Shown: positions 18,051 through 24,961 of the stretch, in pieces | Layout: each line of letters starts with the position of its first letter | How positions within the stretch are numbered: position 1 is the first letter of the stretch | Assembly (NCBI RefSeq): GCF_004168255.1 | Contig: NZ_SEWG01000004.1 | Coordinates: 1-64,000, forward strand | Reading direction: 5' to 3' | Origin: Mucilaginibacter terrigena | GTDB lineage: Bacteria > Bacteroidota > Bacteroidia > Sphingobacteriales > Sphingobacteriaceae | DNA: 64,000 nt | Program-made: the position numbers and the translations under genes | Notes under the pieces: model-generated | Told to the model about the DNA's origin: nothing | What the model saw: the letters and a program-made list of their open reading frames with translations, nothing else | Databases searched by the model: none

Positions 18051-18118
18051 TGTTGATGTTTCATAGTTAATGGTACGTTATGTGCTATGGAAACTATGAA
18101 CTATTATCTATGAACTCC
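18051..18118. repeat. GTTCATAG / CTATGAAC inverted array
   Basis: Second copy of the 2476-2575 family: TGTTTCATAGTTAATGG, then GGAAACTATGAACTATTATC and TATGAACTCC. It lies between sppA and polX and is more degenerate than the others. Confidence 0.6.
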
Positions 18119-18154
18119 CCCTCCTCTTTTGTATTTTTACGCCACAACTAAATT

Positions 18155-19831
18155 ATGGAGAACAAAACCATAGCCCGTACGCTTCGTTTCCTGTCGCAAT
18201 TGATGGAATTACACGATGTAAATCCTTTCAAAATAAAATCGATAGCTAATGCTGCCTTTAAGGTAGATAAGCTGCCCTTCCCTGTTGCCGGCAAAACCGT
18301 ACCCGAATTGGAAAAGATAGACGGTATTGGCAAAAGCCTTGCCGCTAAAATTGCCGAACTGCTGGAAACCGGTACCATGGCCGAACTACAGGATCTTAAA
18401 GATAAAACCCCCGAGGGTATTGTAGAAATGATGGGCATCAAAGGCATCGGGCCAAAAAAAGTAGCCATTATATGGAAGGAACTGGGGATAGAGAACGTTG
18501 GCGAACTGTATTACGCCTGTAACGAGAACCGCCTTATCGAGGCAAAAGGTTTTGGTTTAAAAACACAGGAGGAGATAAAGAAAGTCATCGAATTTAGGAT
18601 GGCCGGCAACGGTAAATTCCTTTACGCCCAGGTAGAGAAGGATGTTATAGCCCTGATGGAGGAGATCCGAGGTATTTTCCCGGATGCTTTAAAGCATATT
18701 GCCGGCGAGTTTCGCAGGCTCAACGAGATCATCAGCGAACTGGTGATCGTAGTTGGCAGCCTAAACCAGGAAATTGCTTTTAACGCATTGGCCGAGTTGG
18801 ATACCCTGCAAAATGTAAACCTTAACGGCACCCACATCTCTGCCGAATTAACCAACGGCCTGCTGGTTGACATTATTTGTGTTGACAAAGCCGACTATTA
18901 CTACGAGTTGTTTATGAATACCGGCGATACGGAACATGTGGAAGCCGTACTTTCGCGCATCAACATCCCGCTGGAGCAGCCCGAAACTGAAGAATTGATC
19001 TACCAAAAAGCAGGCCTGGCCTGGATGCAGCCCGAACTGCGTGATGGCACAACTTTTATCGAAAAAGCGGCCGAAAACAAACTGCCAACCCTGATAAGCT
19101 ACCACGACCTGAAGGGCACGCTGCACAACCACAGTACCTGGAGTGATGGGGTAAACACGCTGGAGGAAATAGCCCTGTACTGTCGCGACGAACTTAAATT
19201 GGAATATTTAGGTATTTGCGACCACAGCAAAAGCGCCTTTTACGCCAAGGGCCTTAGCATCGAACGCGTTTTACAGCAACAGGAAGAGATAGATCACCTG
19301 AATAAAAAAATTACCGGCTTCCATATCTTTAAAGGTATCGAATCGGATATATTAAATGATGGTTCGCTGGATTACCCGGACGAGATCCTGAAAAAGTTTG
19401 ATTTTATTGTGGCATCGGTACACGCTAACCTTAAAATGCAGGAGGATAAAGCTACCGCGCGGATCATAAAAGCGATTGAAAACCCTTTCACAACCATACT
19501 TGGCCACCCCACAGGCAGGCTGCTGCTTAGCCGCAAGGGGTACGATATCGACCACAAAAAAGTGATCGATGCCTGCGCGGCCAATAATGTGGTGATAGAA
19601 ATAAATGCCAACCCGCTAAGGCTCGACCTTGACTGGCGCTGGCACCAATATGCGTTGGATAAAGGCGTTATGTTATCCATAAACCCCGATGCGCACCGTA
19701 ACAGCGGTTTCCACGATATGGAATACGGTACAAATGTTGCCCGCAAAGGCGGATTAACTAAAGAAATGTGCCTAAACGCACTATCTTTAGCAGAGATAAG
19801 TAAAGTTTTTGAAAGGAAAAGGAGTCATTGA
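18155..19831 (+). CDS. polX: PolX-type protein: HhH/pol-beta-like domain plus PHP phosphoesterase
   Basis: 558 residues arranged as bacterial PolX: HhH repeats and pol-beta-like region (about 1-310), then a PHP domain (about 325-558). The PHP metal ligands look intact: LHNHSTWSDG, CDHSKS, GIESDIL, HAN, GHPTG, NPDAHRNS. The polymerase palm does not: where the family has GS-RRG and GDxD, this protein has RRLNEIISELVIVVGS, so the first acidic residue is Glu and the second Val. A 3'-5' exonuclease/phosphoesterase role in repair is therefore more likely than synthesis. The last two codons and the TGA stop (AGT CAT TGA) come from the octamer repeat that follows. Confidence 0.9.
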   Translation: MENKTIARTLRFLSQLMELHDVNPFKIKSIANAAFKVDKLPFPVAGKTVPELEKIDGIGKSLAAKIAELLETGTMAELQDLKDKTPEGIVEMMGIKGIGPKKVAIIWKELGIENVGELYYACNENRLIEAKGFGLKTQEEIKKVIEFRMAGNGKFLYAQVEKDVIALMEEIRGIFPDALKHIAGEFRRLNEIISELVIVVGSLNQEIAFNALAELDTLQNVNLNGTHISAELTNGLLVDIICVDKADYYYELFMNTGDTEHVEAVLSRINIPLEQPETEELIYQKAGLAWMQPELRDGTTFIEKAAENKLPTLISYHDLKGTLHNHSTWSDGVNTLEEIALYCRDELKLEYLGICDHSKSAFYAKGLSIERVLQQQEEIDHLNKKITGFHIFKGIESDILNDGSLDYPDEILKKFDFIVASVHANLKMQEDKATARIIKAIENPFTTILGHPTGRLLLSRKGYDIDHKKVIDACAANNVVIEINANPLRLDLDWRWHQYALDKGVMLSINPDAHRNSGFHDMEYGTNVARKGGLTKEMCLNALSLAEISKVFERKRSH

Positions 19832-20364
19832 GTCATTGGGTCATTGGGTCATTGGGTCATTGGGTCATTGGGTCATTGGGTCATTGGGTCATTGGGTCAT
19901 TGGGTCATTAATGAATTTGATATTTCTAAAAGAGTTTGTTTCTTTATTACTTATCGATTTTAATAATGGGTAATAGAATAGAAGATTTAGAAATTTATAC
20001 CTTATCTGATAATTTCTCTAACAAAATATGGTTTTTAGTTTCCGAATGGGATTACTTTGCTAAAGACACCGTGGGCAAGCAAATAGTGAGATCGGCAGAT
20101 TCAATAAGCGCCAATATTGCAGAAGGCTTTGGGCGATTTCATTATAAGGAAAATAAAAACTTCTGTTACTTTAGCAGGGGCTCGTTAATTGAAACAAAGG
20201 GATGGTTAAATAAGAGCAGAGTAAGAGGCTTAATAGGTGAAGACAAATACCAGGAACTTTTAAAAGAATTAGAAACCATCCACCATAAATTAAATATTTA
20301 CATCAAATATATTGGGAAGAAAATAATTGAACAGCCAGGTAATGACTCAATGACCCAATGACCC
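19824..20364 (+). mobile_element. S23 cassette copy 1 with inverted octamer arrays
   Basis: A left array of ten GTCATTGG units plus a partial unit (19824-19910), a 55-nt AT-rich leader, an S23-family gene, and a right array of three AATGACCC-type units (20341-20364). The right unit is the reverse complement of the left one, so the cassette has inverted ends. Copy 2 at 37681-38213 has the same order, the same leader and about 85% identical protein, but 7.75 left units and five right ones. The first left unit overlaps the end of polX; the right array overlaps the end of the S23 gene. No transposase is present. Calling it mobile is an inference from the duplication. Confidence 0.65.
19966..20361 (+). 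CDS. S23-family four-helix-bundle protein (23S rRNA intervening-sequence type), copy 1
   Basis: 131 residues of the S23/IVP family, the fold also found in Avd proteins of diversity-generating retroelements. Visible family core: GNRIEDLEIY, FAKDTVGKQIVRSADSIS, ANIAEGFGRF and FCYFSRGSLIETKGWLNK. These proteins are basic four-helix bundles thought to bind nucleic acid; some are encoded inside 23S rRNA introns-like inserts, but no rRNA is near here. The ATG at 19966 follows the conserved leader and matches copy 2. The last residues (NDSMTQ) and the TGA stop are translated from the right octamer array. No reverse transcriptase or template/variable repeat is nearby. Confidence 0.88.
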   Translation: MGNRIEDLEIYTLSDNFSNKIWFLVSEWDYFAKDTVGKQIVRSADSISANIAEGFGRFHYKENKNFCYFSRGSLIETKGWLNKSRVRGLIGEDKYQELLKELETIHHKLNIYIKYIGKKIIEQPGNDSMTQ

Positions 20365-20370
20365 AAACAA

Positions 20371-21360
20371 ATGCTAACAGATAAAGTACGTAAGCTACAG
20401 CAATCGGGACCGGTGCCAAATATTTTGGTTATAGGCGACCTGATGATAGATCACTATATTATAGGTGATGCCACCAGGCTTTCACCAGAAGCACCTGTGC
20501 CTATTGTGAACATAAAAAAAGAGTTTACCACTCCCGGCGGCGCGGCTAATGTAGCGCAAAACCTGTTATCGCTGGGGGCTAAGATCTCGCTGGCTGGCGT
20601 TACGGGCGATGATGCTGACGCTGGCCGCTTAACTACTATTTTAACAGATGAGGGTATTAATGTTGACGGCATTTTTAAAGACAGCACCCGCCCTACTACG
20701 GTAAAAACCCGTGTAATGGCCGGCAGCCACCAATTGGTACGTGTGGACAGGGAAGTTACCACCCCTTTGGAGGATAGTTTGCAGCACGATTTTTTTGAGC
20801 GCGTAAACGCAAGCATTGCGCAGGCAGATATTGTGTTATTCTCTGATTACAACAAGGGCCTTTTTTCTGAAACGCTTACCCAACAGCTTATTGCGGAAGC
20901 CAACAAGCAAAATAAAAAAGTAATTATCGACCCAAAAGGGCTTAATTATGGCAAGTATAAAGGCGCCTATATCATCAAGCCAAACCGTAAGGAACTGGCC
21001 GAGGCCGCCAAAACAGAACGTATTACCAATATCGACGAGCTGCAGCAGGCAGCCCGCATCATCATTAAACAAACCGGTGCCGAGTATATTGTGGTTACCT
21101 TGTCAGAACAAGGCATGGTTATCATCAGCGAGCTGGCGCACAAACTGCTGCCTGTAAAAGCCACATCGGTGTTTGACGTTACCGGCGCTGGCGATACGGT
21201 GCTGGCAACTATGGCCTACTTTATGGCGCAGGGCCTTAATGTAGAAGAAGCCTGCGACTTGGCCAACCACGCCGCCGCCATTGTAATAAGGCAAACCGGC
21301 AGCGCTGTCACCACTATTAACGAGATACTGGAAGACATAGAAAGAGACAAAGGACGATAA
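20371..21360 (+). CDS. D-glycero-beta-D-manno-heptose-7-phosphate kinase (HldE kinase half)
   Basis: 329-residue PfkB-family sugar kinase that makes heptose 1,7-bisphosphate for the ADP-heptose of LPS core. Motifs: GDLMIDHYIIGDATRLSPEA near residue 25, GGAANVAQNL, and the PfkB C-terminal signature DVTGAGDTVLATMAYFMA around residue 270. In E. coli it is fused to an adenylyltransferase (HldE); here that half is a separate gene at 22106. The start codon lies ten bases after the S23 stop and just past the octamer array, so the cassette sits immediately in front of the LPS block. Confidence 0.92.
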   Translation: MLTDKVRKLQQSGPVPNILVIGDLMIDHYIIGDATRLSPEAPVPIVNIKKEFTTPGGAANVAQNLLSLGAKISLAGVTGDDADAGRLTTILTDEGINVDGIFKDSTRPTTVKTRVMAGSHQLVRVDREVTTPLEDSLQHDFFERVNASIAQADIVLFSDYNKGLFSETLTQQLIAEANKQNKKVIIDPKGLNYGKYKGAYIIKPNRKELAEAAKTERITNIDELQQAARIIIKQTGAEYIVVTLSEQGMVIISELAHKLLPVKATSVFDVTGAGDTVLATMAYFMAQGLNVEEACDLANHAAAIVIRQTGSAVTTINEILEDIERDKGR

Positions 21361-21397
21361 GATAAAGGACAAAAACTGAGTATTGCCCGTCACGAAA

Positions 21398-21429
21398 AAT
21401 GACCCAATGACTCAATGACATAATGACTA
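21398..21429. repeat. Orphan octamer half-array (AATGACCC type)
   Basis: AATGACCC AATGACTC AATGACAT AATGACTA: four right-type units with no left array or S23 gene, ending a few bases before gmhA. Same unit as the S23 cassettes. Confidence 0.75.
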
Positions 21430-21435
21430 AAAAAG

Positions 21436-21990
21436 ATGGTTATTGAACAGCTTTACGAGCACCGTAATTTAATACAGCAGGTTATCGAAACCCTTTCGGG
21501 CGATATCGAGACTGCTTGCAATACTATTGTTGCCGTACTAAAGGATGGTAAAAAAGTTTTAATTGCCGGTAACGGCGGTAGTGCCGCCGATGCACAGCAT
21601 ATTGCCGCCGAGCTAAGCGGTAAATTTGAAAAAGAGCGTAAAGCATTACCGGGCATTGCTTTAACAGTTGATACATCGGCGCTTACAGCTATAGCTAACG
21701 ATTATGGCTACCACCACGTATTTTCGCGCCAGGTAGAGGCGCTGGCACAACCCGGCGACCTGTTCATCGGCATCTCCACCAGCGGCAACAGTCAGGGCAT
21801 ATTAAACGCGTTTGAAACGGCGGGTAAAATAGGCTGCAAAACCCTGGGTTTATCAGGCAGGGATGGCGGCAGGATGAACGGTTTATGCGATCTGAACATC
21901 GTTATTCCATCGGATATTACCGCGCGTATCCAGGAAATGCACATCCTGATAGGCCATATCCTGTGCAAGGCGGTGGATGATGCTTATTAA
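21436..21990 (+). CDS. gmhA: Phosphoheptose (sedoheptulose 7-phosphate) isomerase
   Basis: 184-residue SIS-domain isomerase converting sedoheptulose 7-phosphate to D-glycero-D-manno-heptose 7-phosphate, the first step toward ADP-heptose. Key segments: GNGGSAADAQHIAAEL (about residues 50-65), ISTSGNSQGILNA and the C-terminal EMHILIGHILC helix with the conserved His. It is the second gene of the heptose block; gmhB and hldD are not visible nearby. The start is only 6 bases after the octamer half-array. Confidence 0.93.
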   Translation: MVIEQLYEHRNLIQQVIETLSGDIETACNTIVAVLKDGKKVLIAGNGGSAADAQHIAAELSGKFEKERKALPGIALTVDTSALTAIANDYGYHHVFSRQVEALAQPGDLFIGISTSGNSQGILNAFETAGKIGCKTLGLSGRDGGRMNGLCDLNIVIPSDITARIQEMHILIGHILCKAVDDAY

Positions 21991-21991
21991 C

Positions 21992-22090
21992 TTGTCTGAA
22001 CCGGGATCTTTTGAATTAACGAATTTTCAGAATGTTACTTTTGATTACTTATTCTATAAATTTATAAAATTCGTTTAATTCGAGTTCAGA
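21992..22090. repeat. TGTCTGAACCGGGAT inverted intergenic repeat with internal -7 box
   Basis: TTGTCTGAACCGGGATC, GAATTAACGAATTTTCAGAAT on the left, and AATTCGTTTAATTCGAGTTC + AGA on the right, forming a loose inverted repeat of a type I know as common in Bacteroidota. A TACTTTTG box lies inside it at 22036-22043. Confidence 0.7.
22036..22043 (+). promoter_or_regulatory. -7 box TACTTTTG within the repeat before hldC
   Basis: Exact TAnnTTTG match 62 bases before the adenylyltransferase start. If it is active, the repeat has supplied a promoter for the second half of the heptose block. Confidence 0.5.
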
Positions 22091-22105
22091 ATAATTCTTA
22101 CCACC

Positions 22106-22618
22106 ATGCGCCACGATCTGGAAAAAACGCTTCTTGATAAAATAGCTACGCTGCCGCAGTTAACCACAGGCATTGCCGCGTGGAAAAGTCAAGGCAAAAA
22201 AGTGGTATTTACCAACGGCGTGTTCGATCTGCTGCACCTCGGGCATATTACCTATCTTTCAAAAGCTGCCGAACTTGGCGACAAGCTGATCATCGGCTTA
22301 AATGCCGATGCATCTGTAAAACGCTTAAAGGGCGAAAACCGCCCCGTAAACGACCAGAACAACCGCGCCGCCCTGTTAGCCGCTTTGTTTTTTGTTGACG
22401 CCGTTATTTTATTTGAAGAAGATACCCCGCGGGACCTGATCAGCCAACTATTGCCCGATGTACTGGTAAAAGGCGCTGATTACACCGTTGAAAATATTGC
22501 CGGCGCCAAAGAAGTGCTGGCCAACGGCGGGGAAGTAAAAACCATTACTTTGGTGGAAGGGTATTCTTCTACATCTATTATCAATAAAATAAGGGCGCAG
22601 AGCCAGGCTGAAAGTTAA
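22106..22618 (+). CDS. D-glycero-beta-D-manno-heptose 1-phosphate adenylyltransferase (HldE adenylyl half)
   Basis: 170-residue nucleotidyltransferase that activates heptose 1-phosphate with ATP to ADP-heptose. The N-terminal motif TNGVFDLLHLGHITYL contains the HxGH catalytic signature (HLGH), and LVEGYSSTSIINKI near the end is the family's ISSTxI-like motif. It works after the separate kinase at 20371 and the missing GmhB phosphatase. About 35 extra N-terminal residues precede the core, typical of the stand-alone Bacteroidota form. Confidence 0.92.
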   Translation: MRHDLEKTLLDKIATLPQLTTGIAAWKSQGKKVVFTNGVFDLLHLGHITYLSKAAELGDKLIIGLNADASVKRLKGENRPVNDQNNRAALLAALFFVDAVILFEEDTPRDLISQLLPDVLVKGADYTVENIAGAKEVLANGGEVKTITLVEGYSSTSIINKIRAQSQAES

Positions 22619-22647
22619 AAGGTTCTAAAATTATTAACTTACTAAAT

Positions 22648-22677
22648 CCGAAATCGAACGTCCGAAATCCGAAATAA
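22648..22677. repeat. AAATCCGAAATCG array
   Basis: AATCCGAAATCGAACGTCCG followed by AAATCCGAAAT, six bases before the heptosyltransferase start. Same family as 24-90 and 44503-44535. Confidence 0.6.
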
Positions 22678-22681
22678 ATAA

Positions 22682-23650
22682 ATGAAAATCCTCGTTATCC
22701 GCTTTAGTTCTATGGGCGATATTATTTACACTACGCCCATTGTACGCTGCCTTAAAAAGCAGTTGCCGGATGCCGAGGTGCACTTTATAACCAAGCCAGC
22801 TTTTAAATACATTTACGATAACAACCCTTACGTTGATAAACTGCTGCTGCTAAAACCAAGCCTCTCAGATACCATCGCCGATATCAAGGCCGAAGGATAC
22901 GATCACATCATCGATTTGCATAATAACCTGCGTACAGCTATCATTAAACTGCGCACCGGTATCCAGTCCTCCACATATAAAAAACAAACTATCCGCAAAT
23001 GGTTAAGCCTTAAGCTTAACTTAAAACTGGTGCCGCCCGTGCATTTGGTGGACCGGTATTTAAAAGCCGTACAGTTTTTAGGGGTGACCAATGATGGGCA
23101 GCCCATTGATTATTACATTAAAAAAGACCACCAACTGCCTGCCCTGCTGCCGGCATCGCACCAAAACAATTACGTGGCCTTTGTTATTGGCGCTACGCAT
23201 TTTACCAAACGAATGCCTAACCAAAAGATCATCAACCTGTGCAGGCAGCTTAACTTTCCTATAGTGTTACTGGGCGGGGCCGATGTTAAGGCTAACGGCG
23301 ATGAAATAGCGGCTGCGATCGGGAATAATATTTATAACGCCTGCGGTGTAACCACGCTCGATGAATCGGTTTTCCTGGTATCCAAAGCGCACAGTATCAT
23401 TGGTTTTGATACCGGCCTTACGCATATTGCCGAAGCTTTTGATAAACCAATCGTATCTATCTGGGGCGGCACCGTGCCCGATCTGTTAGGCGTGCAACCT
23501 TATATGGTGAAGGATGCGATGGTTGCCGGTATCGACCTCAGTTGCCGCCCCTGTTCAAAGTTCGGGTTAGAGAAATGCCCGCTTGGGCATTTCAAATGCA
23601 TGTATGATATGCCCGAAGAACCTATCGCCGGTTTTGTAAATATTAAATAA
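22682..23650 (+). CDS. Glycosyltransferase family 9 (heptosyltransferase-like)
   Basis: 322-residue GT9 enzyme, GT-B fold, predicted to transfer heptose from ADP-heptose to the LPS inner core on the cytosolic face of the inner membrane. Starts MKILVIRFSSMGDIIYTTPIV, the classic GT9 opening (RxSSxGDxxxTxP); the C-terminal half has GFDTGLTHIAEAFDKPIVSIWG, the donor-site motif. It ends the heptose block, and its position supports a heptosyltransferase over other GT9 specificities. A Cys-rich C-terminus (CRPCSKFGLEKCPLGHFKC) is noteworthy, as in related family members. Confidence 0.85.
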   Translation: MKILVIRFSSMGDIIYTTPIVRCLKKQLPDAEVHFITKPAFKYIYDNNPYVDKLLLLKPSLSDTIADIKAEGYDHIIDLHNNLRTAIIKLRTGIQSSTYKKQTIRKWLSLKLNLKLVPPVHLVDRYLKAVQFLGVTNDGQPIDYYIKKDHQLPALLPASHQNNYVAFVIGATHFTKRMPNQKIINLCRQLNFPIVLLGGADVKANGDEIAAAIGNNIYNACGVTTLDESVFLVSKAHSIIGFDTGLTHIAEAFDKPIVSIWGGTVPDLLGVQPYMVKDAMVAGIDLSCRPCSKFGLEKCPLGHFKCMYDMPEEPIAGFVNIK

Positions 23651-23677
23651 CAGGAAAGTTATTTTCATTTAAATGCT

Positions 23678-23685
23678 TACTTTTG
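23678..23685 (+). promoter_or_regulatory. -7 box TACTTTTG for the outer-membrane barrel gene
   Basis: Exact match, 23 bases before the ATG. It gives the gene a promoter separate from the heptose block. Confidence 0.7.
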
Positions 23686-23708
23686 CAAAAACAATAAAAT
23701 CTTATTAC

Positions 23709-24320
23709 ATGAAAAAAATTCTACTATTACTTTGCTGCGCGTTTGCAGCTTCAACAGCTTTTGCACAAGTACCAAGCTTCGGTATCAGGGGTGGCGTAAA
23801 TTTCGCTAAAATTTCGGCTTCAAACGGTAACTTAACTGCTTCAACAAACTCAACTACAACATTTGCAGTTGGTGTATTTGCCGATTTTAAATTCGGTAGT
23901 TTATCATTACAACCTGCTTTAAACTATACAGGTAAAGGTGGCGAAGGTGATAGCGGCAACGGCGGCACAACTAAAATTAAAACTTACTATGTGCAAGTTC
24001 CGGTAAATTTAGTTTACCATGTTCCTGCGGTATTTGGTAACGTTTATTTTGGTGGCGGCCCTTATGTAGGTGTTGGTGTATCCGGAAAAACTACAATAAC
24101 CGAAAATGGTTCGTCTGTGAGCGAAGACATTACTTTTGGTGATGACCAGGATGATATCAAAAGAACTGATTTTGGTTTAAATGGTATTGCCGGCCTGGAG
24201 TTTAACAACGGTTTTATACTGGGTGTTAACTACGACCTTGGTTTATCAAACATTGCTAACGAAAACTCATTCTCAACAAAAAACCGTGTATTCGGTGTTT
24301 CTGTTGGCTTTAAATTCTAA
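23709..24320 (+). CDS. Outer-membrane beta-barrel protein (PorT/OMP_b-brl_2 type)
   Basis: 203 residues: a signal peptide (MKKILLLLCCAFAAS, cleavage probably after AFA near residue 19), then an eight-strand-like barrel with alternating hydrophobic/polar strands, GIRGGVNFAKIS at the first strand and GVSVGFKF as the C-terminal strand with the terminal aromatic (F) expected for Bam-mediated insertion. The ATG at 23709 follows the TACTTTTG box, and the upstream in-frame part contains that box, so the longer start is excluded. Codon use is biased toward frequent codons, suggesting high expression. Function unknown beyond membrane porin-like family. Confidence 0.85.
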   Translation: MKKILLLLCCAFAASTAFAQVPSFGIRGGVNFAKISASNGNLTASTNSTTTFAVGVFADFKFGSLSLQPALNYTGKGGEGDSGNGGTTKIKTYYVQVPVNLVYHVPAVFGNVYFGGGPYVGVGVSGKTTITENGSSVSEDITFGDDQDDIKRTDFGLNGIAGLEFNNGFILGVNYDLGLSNIANENSFSTKNRVFGVSVGFKF

Positions 24321-24339
24321 TTAGCAAACAATAATTTAT

Positions 24340-24369
24340 TAAAAGCGGAGCATATGCCCCGTTTTTTTT
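24340..24369 (+). terminator. Terminator after the barrel gene
   Basis: AAAAGCGGAGCAT / ATGCCCCGTTTTTTTT: CGG-GCAT stem with one mismatch, followed by eight T. Confidence 0.75.
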
Positions 24370-24382
24370 ATTTTAGGGCAAA

Positions 24383-24868
24383 ATGAAGAAACTACTGCTG
24401 ATACGCCACGCAAAAGCAACACACGAAACCGGCTTTACTGATTTTGAACGCCCGCTTACCGACAAAGGTTTTATGCAAGCCGAATTAATGGCCGCAAGGT
24501 TACAGGTAAACAGCATACAGCCACAAATACTGGTATCAAGCCCTGCCCTGCGCACATTATCAACAGCTAATGTTTTTGGACAAGTATTAGGTTTACCGCA
24601 GGCTATCACCAATAAGGATATTTACGATGCAAGCGAAAACGCATTGCTTAAAGTAATTTACAACTTACCCGATACGCACGATCTTATAGCGCTTGTGGGG
24701 CACAACCCCGGCATAAGCCAGGTGCTTTATTATTTAAGCGGGGCCATTAAAGAAGTACCGCCATGCGCGGTAGCGCTAATTGAGTTTGATGCCGATAGCT
24801 GGGCCGAGGTACATGAGGCAAGCGGTAAACTTACTCATTACGATACGCCGAGCCCCCCAGCCCCCTGA
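24383..24868 (+). CDS. SixA-type histidine phosphatase
   Basis: 161-residue histidine-phosphatase superfamily member of the small SixA group, which removes phosphate from Hpt domains or other phosphohistidines. The RHG-type motif is RHAKA (residues 8-12) and the second catalytic His is in VGHNPG near residue 110. The last residues (SPPAP) and TGA stop are encoded by the AGCCCC hairpin repeat that follows, so the C-terminus looks repeat-derived. A link with the Hpt protein at 15306 is possible but only a guess. Confidence 0.85.
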   Translation: MKKLLLIRHAKATHETGFTDFERPLTDKGFMQAELMAARLQVNSIQPQILVSSPALRTLSTANVFGQVLGLPQAITNKDIYDASENALLKVIYNLPDTHDLIALVGHNPGISQVLYYLSGAIKEVPPCAVALIEFDADSWAEVHEASGKLTHYDTPSPPAP

Positions 24869-24961
24869 AGGGGGAGCAAAGTTTAAAAACAGATAAGCCC
24901 TTTAATAAAATAAAGGGCTTTATGCGTTTCAAAATCTCCCCCTTCAGGGGGCTGGGGGGCT
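24852..24961. repeat. AGCCCCCCAGCCCCCTGAAG inverted repeat overlapping two gene ends
   Basis: Arms of about 26 nt (24851-24876 and 24936-24961), near-perfect inverted copies around a 60-nt core that holds its own terminator. The left arm encodes the last codons and the TGA of the SixA gene; the right arm supplies two bases of the dprA stop (TAG). Confidence 0.85.
24893..24923. terminator. Bidirectional terminator between sixA and dprA
   Basis: Stem AAGCCCTTTA / TAAAGGGCTT with loop ATAAAA, flanked by A-rich and T-rich sides, inside the repeat between convergent genes. Confidence 0.85.

Noticed and set aside
19824..19910. GTCATTGG array as a CRISPR
   Set aside because: The unit is 8 nt with no spacers and no cas genes; it is a plain tandem array.
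19966..20361. S23 protein as the Avd protein of a diversity-generating retroelement
   Set aside because: No reverse transcriptase, template repeat or variable repeat is near either copy.
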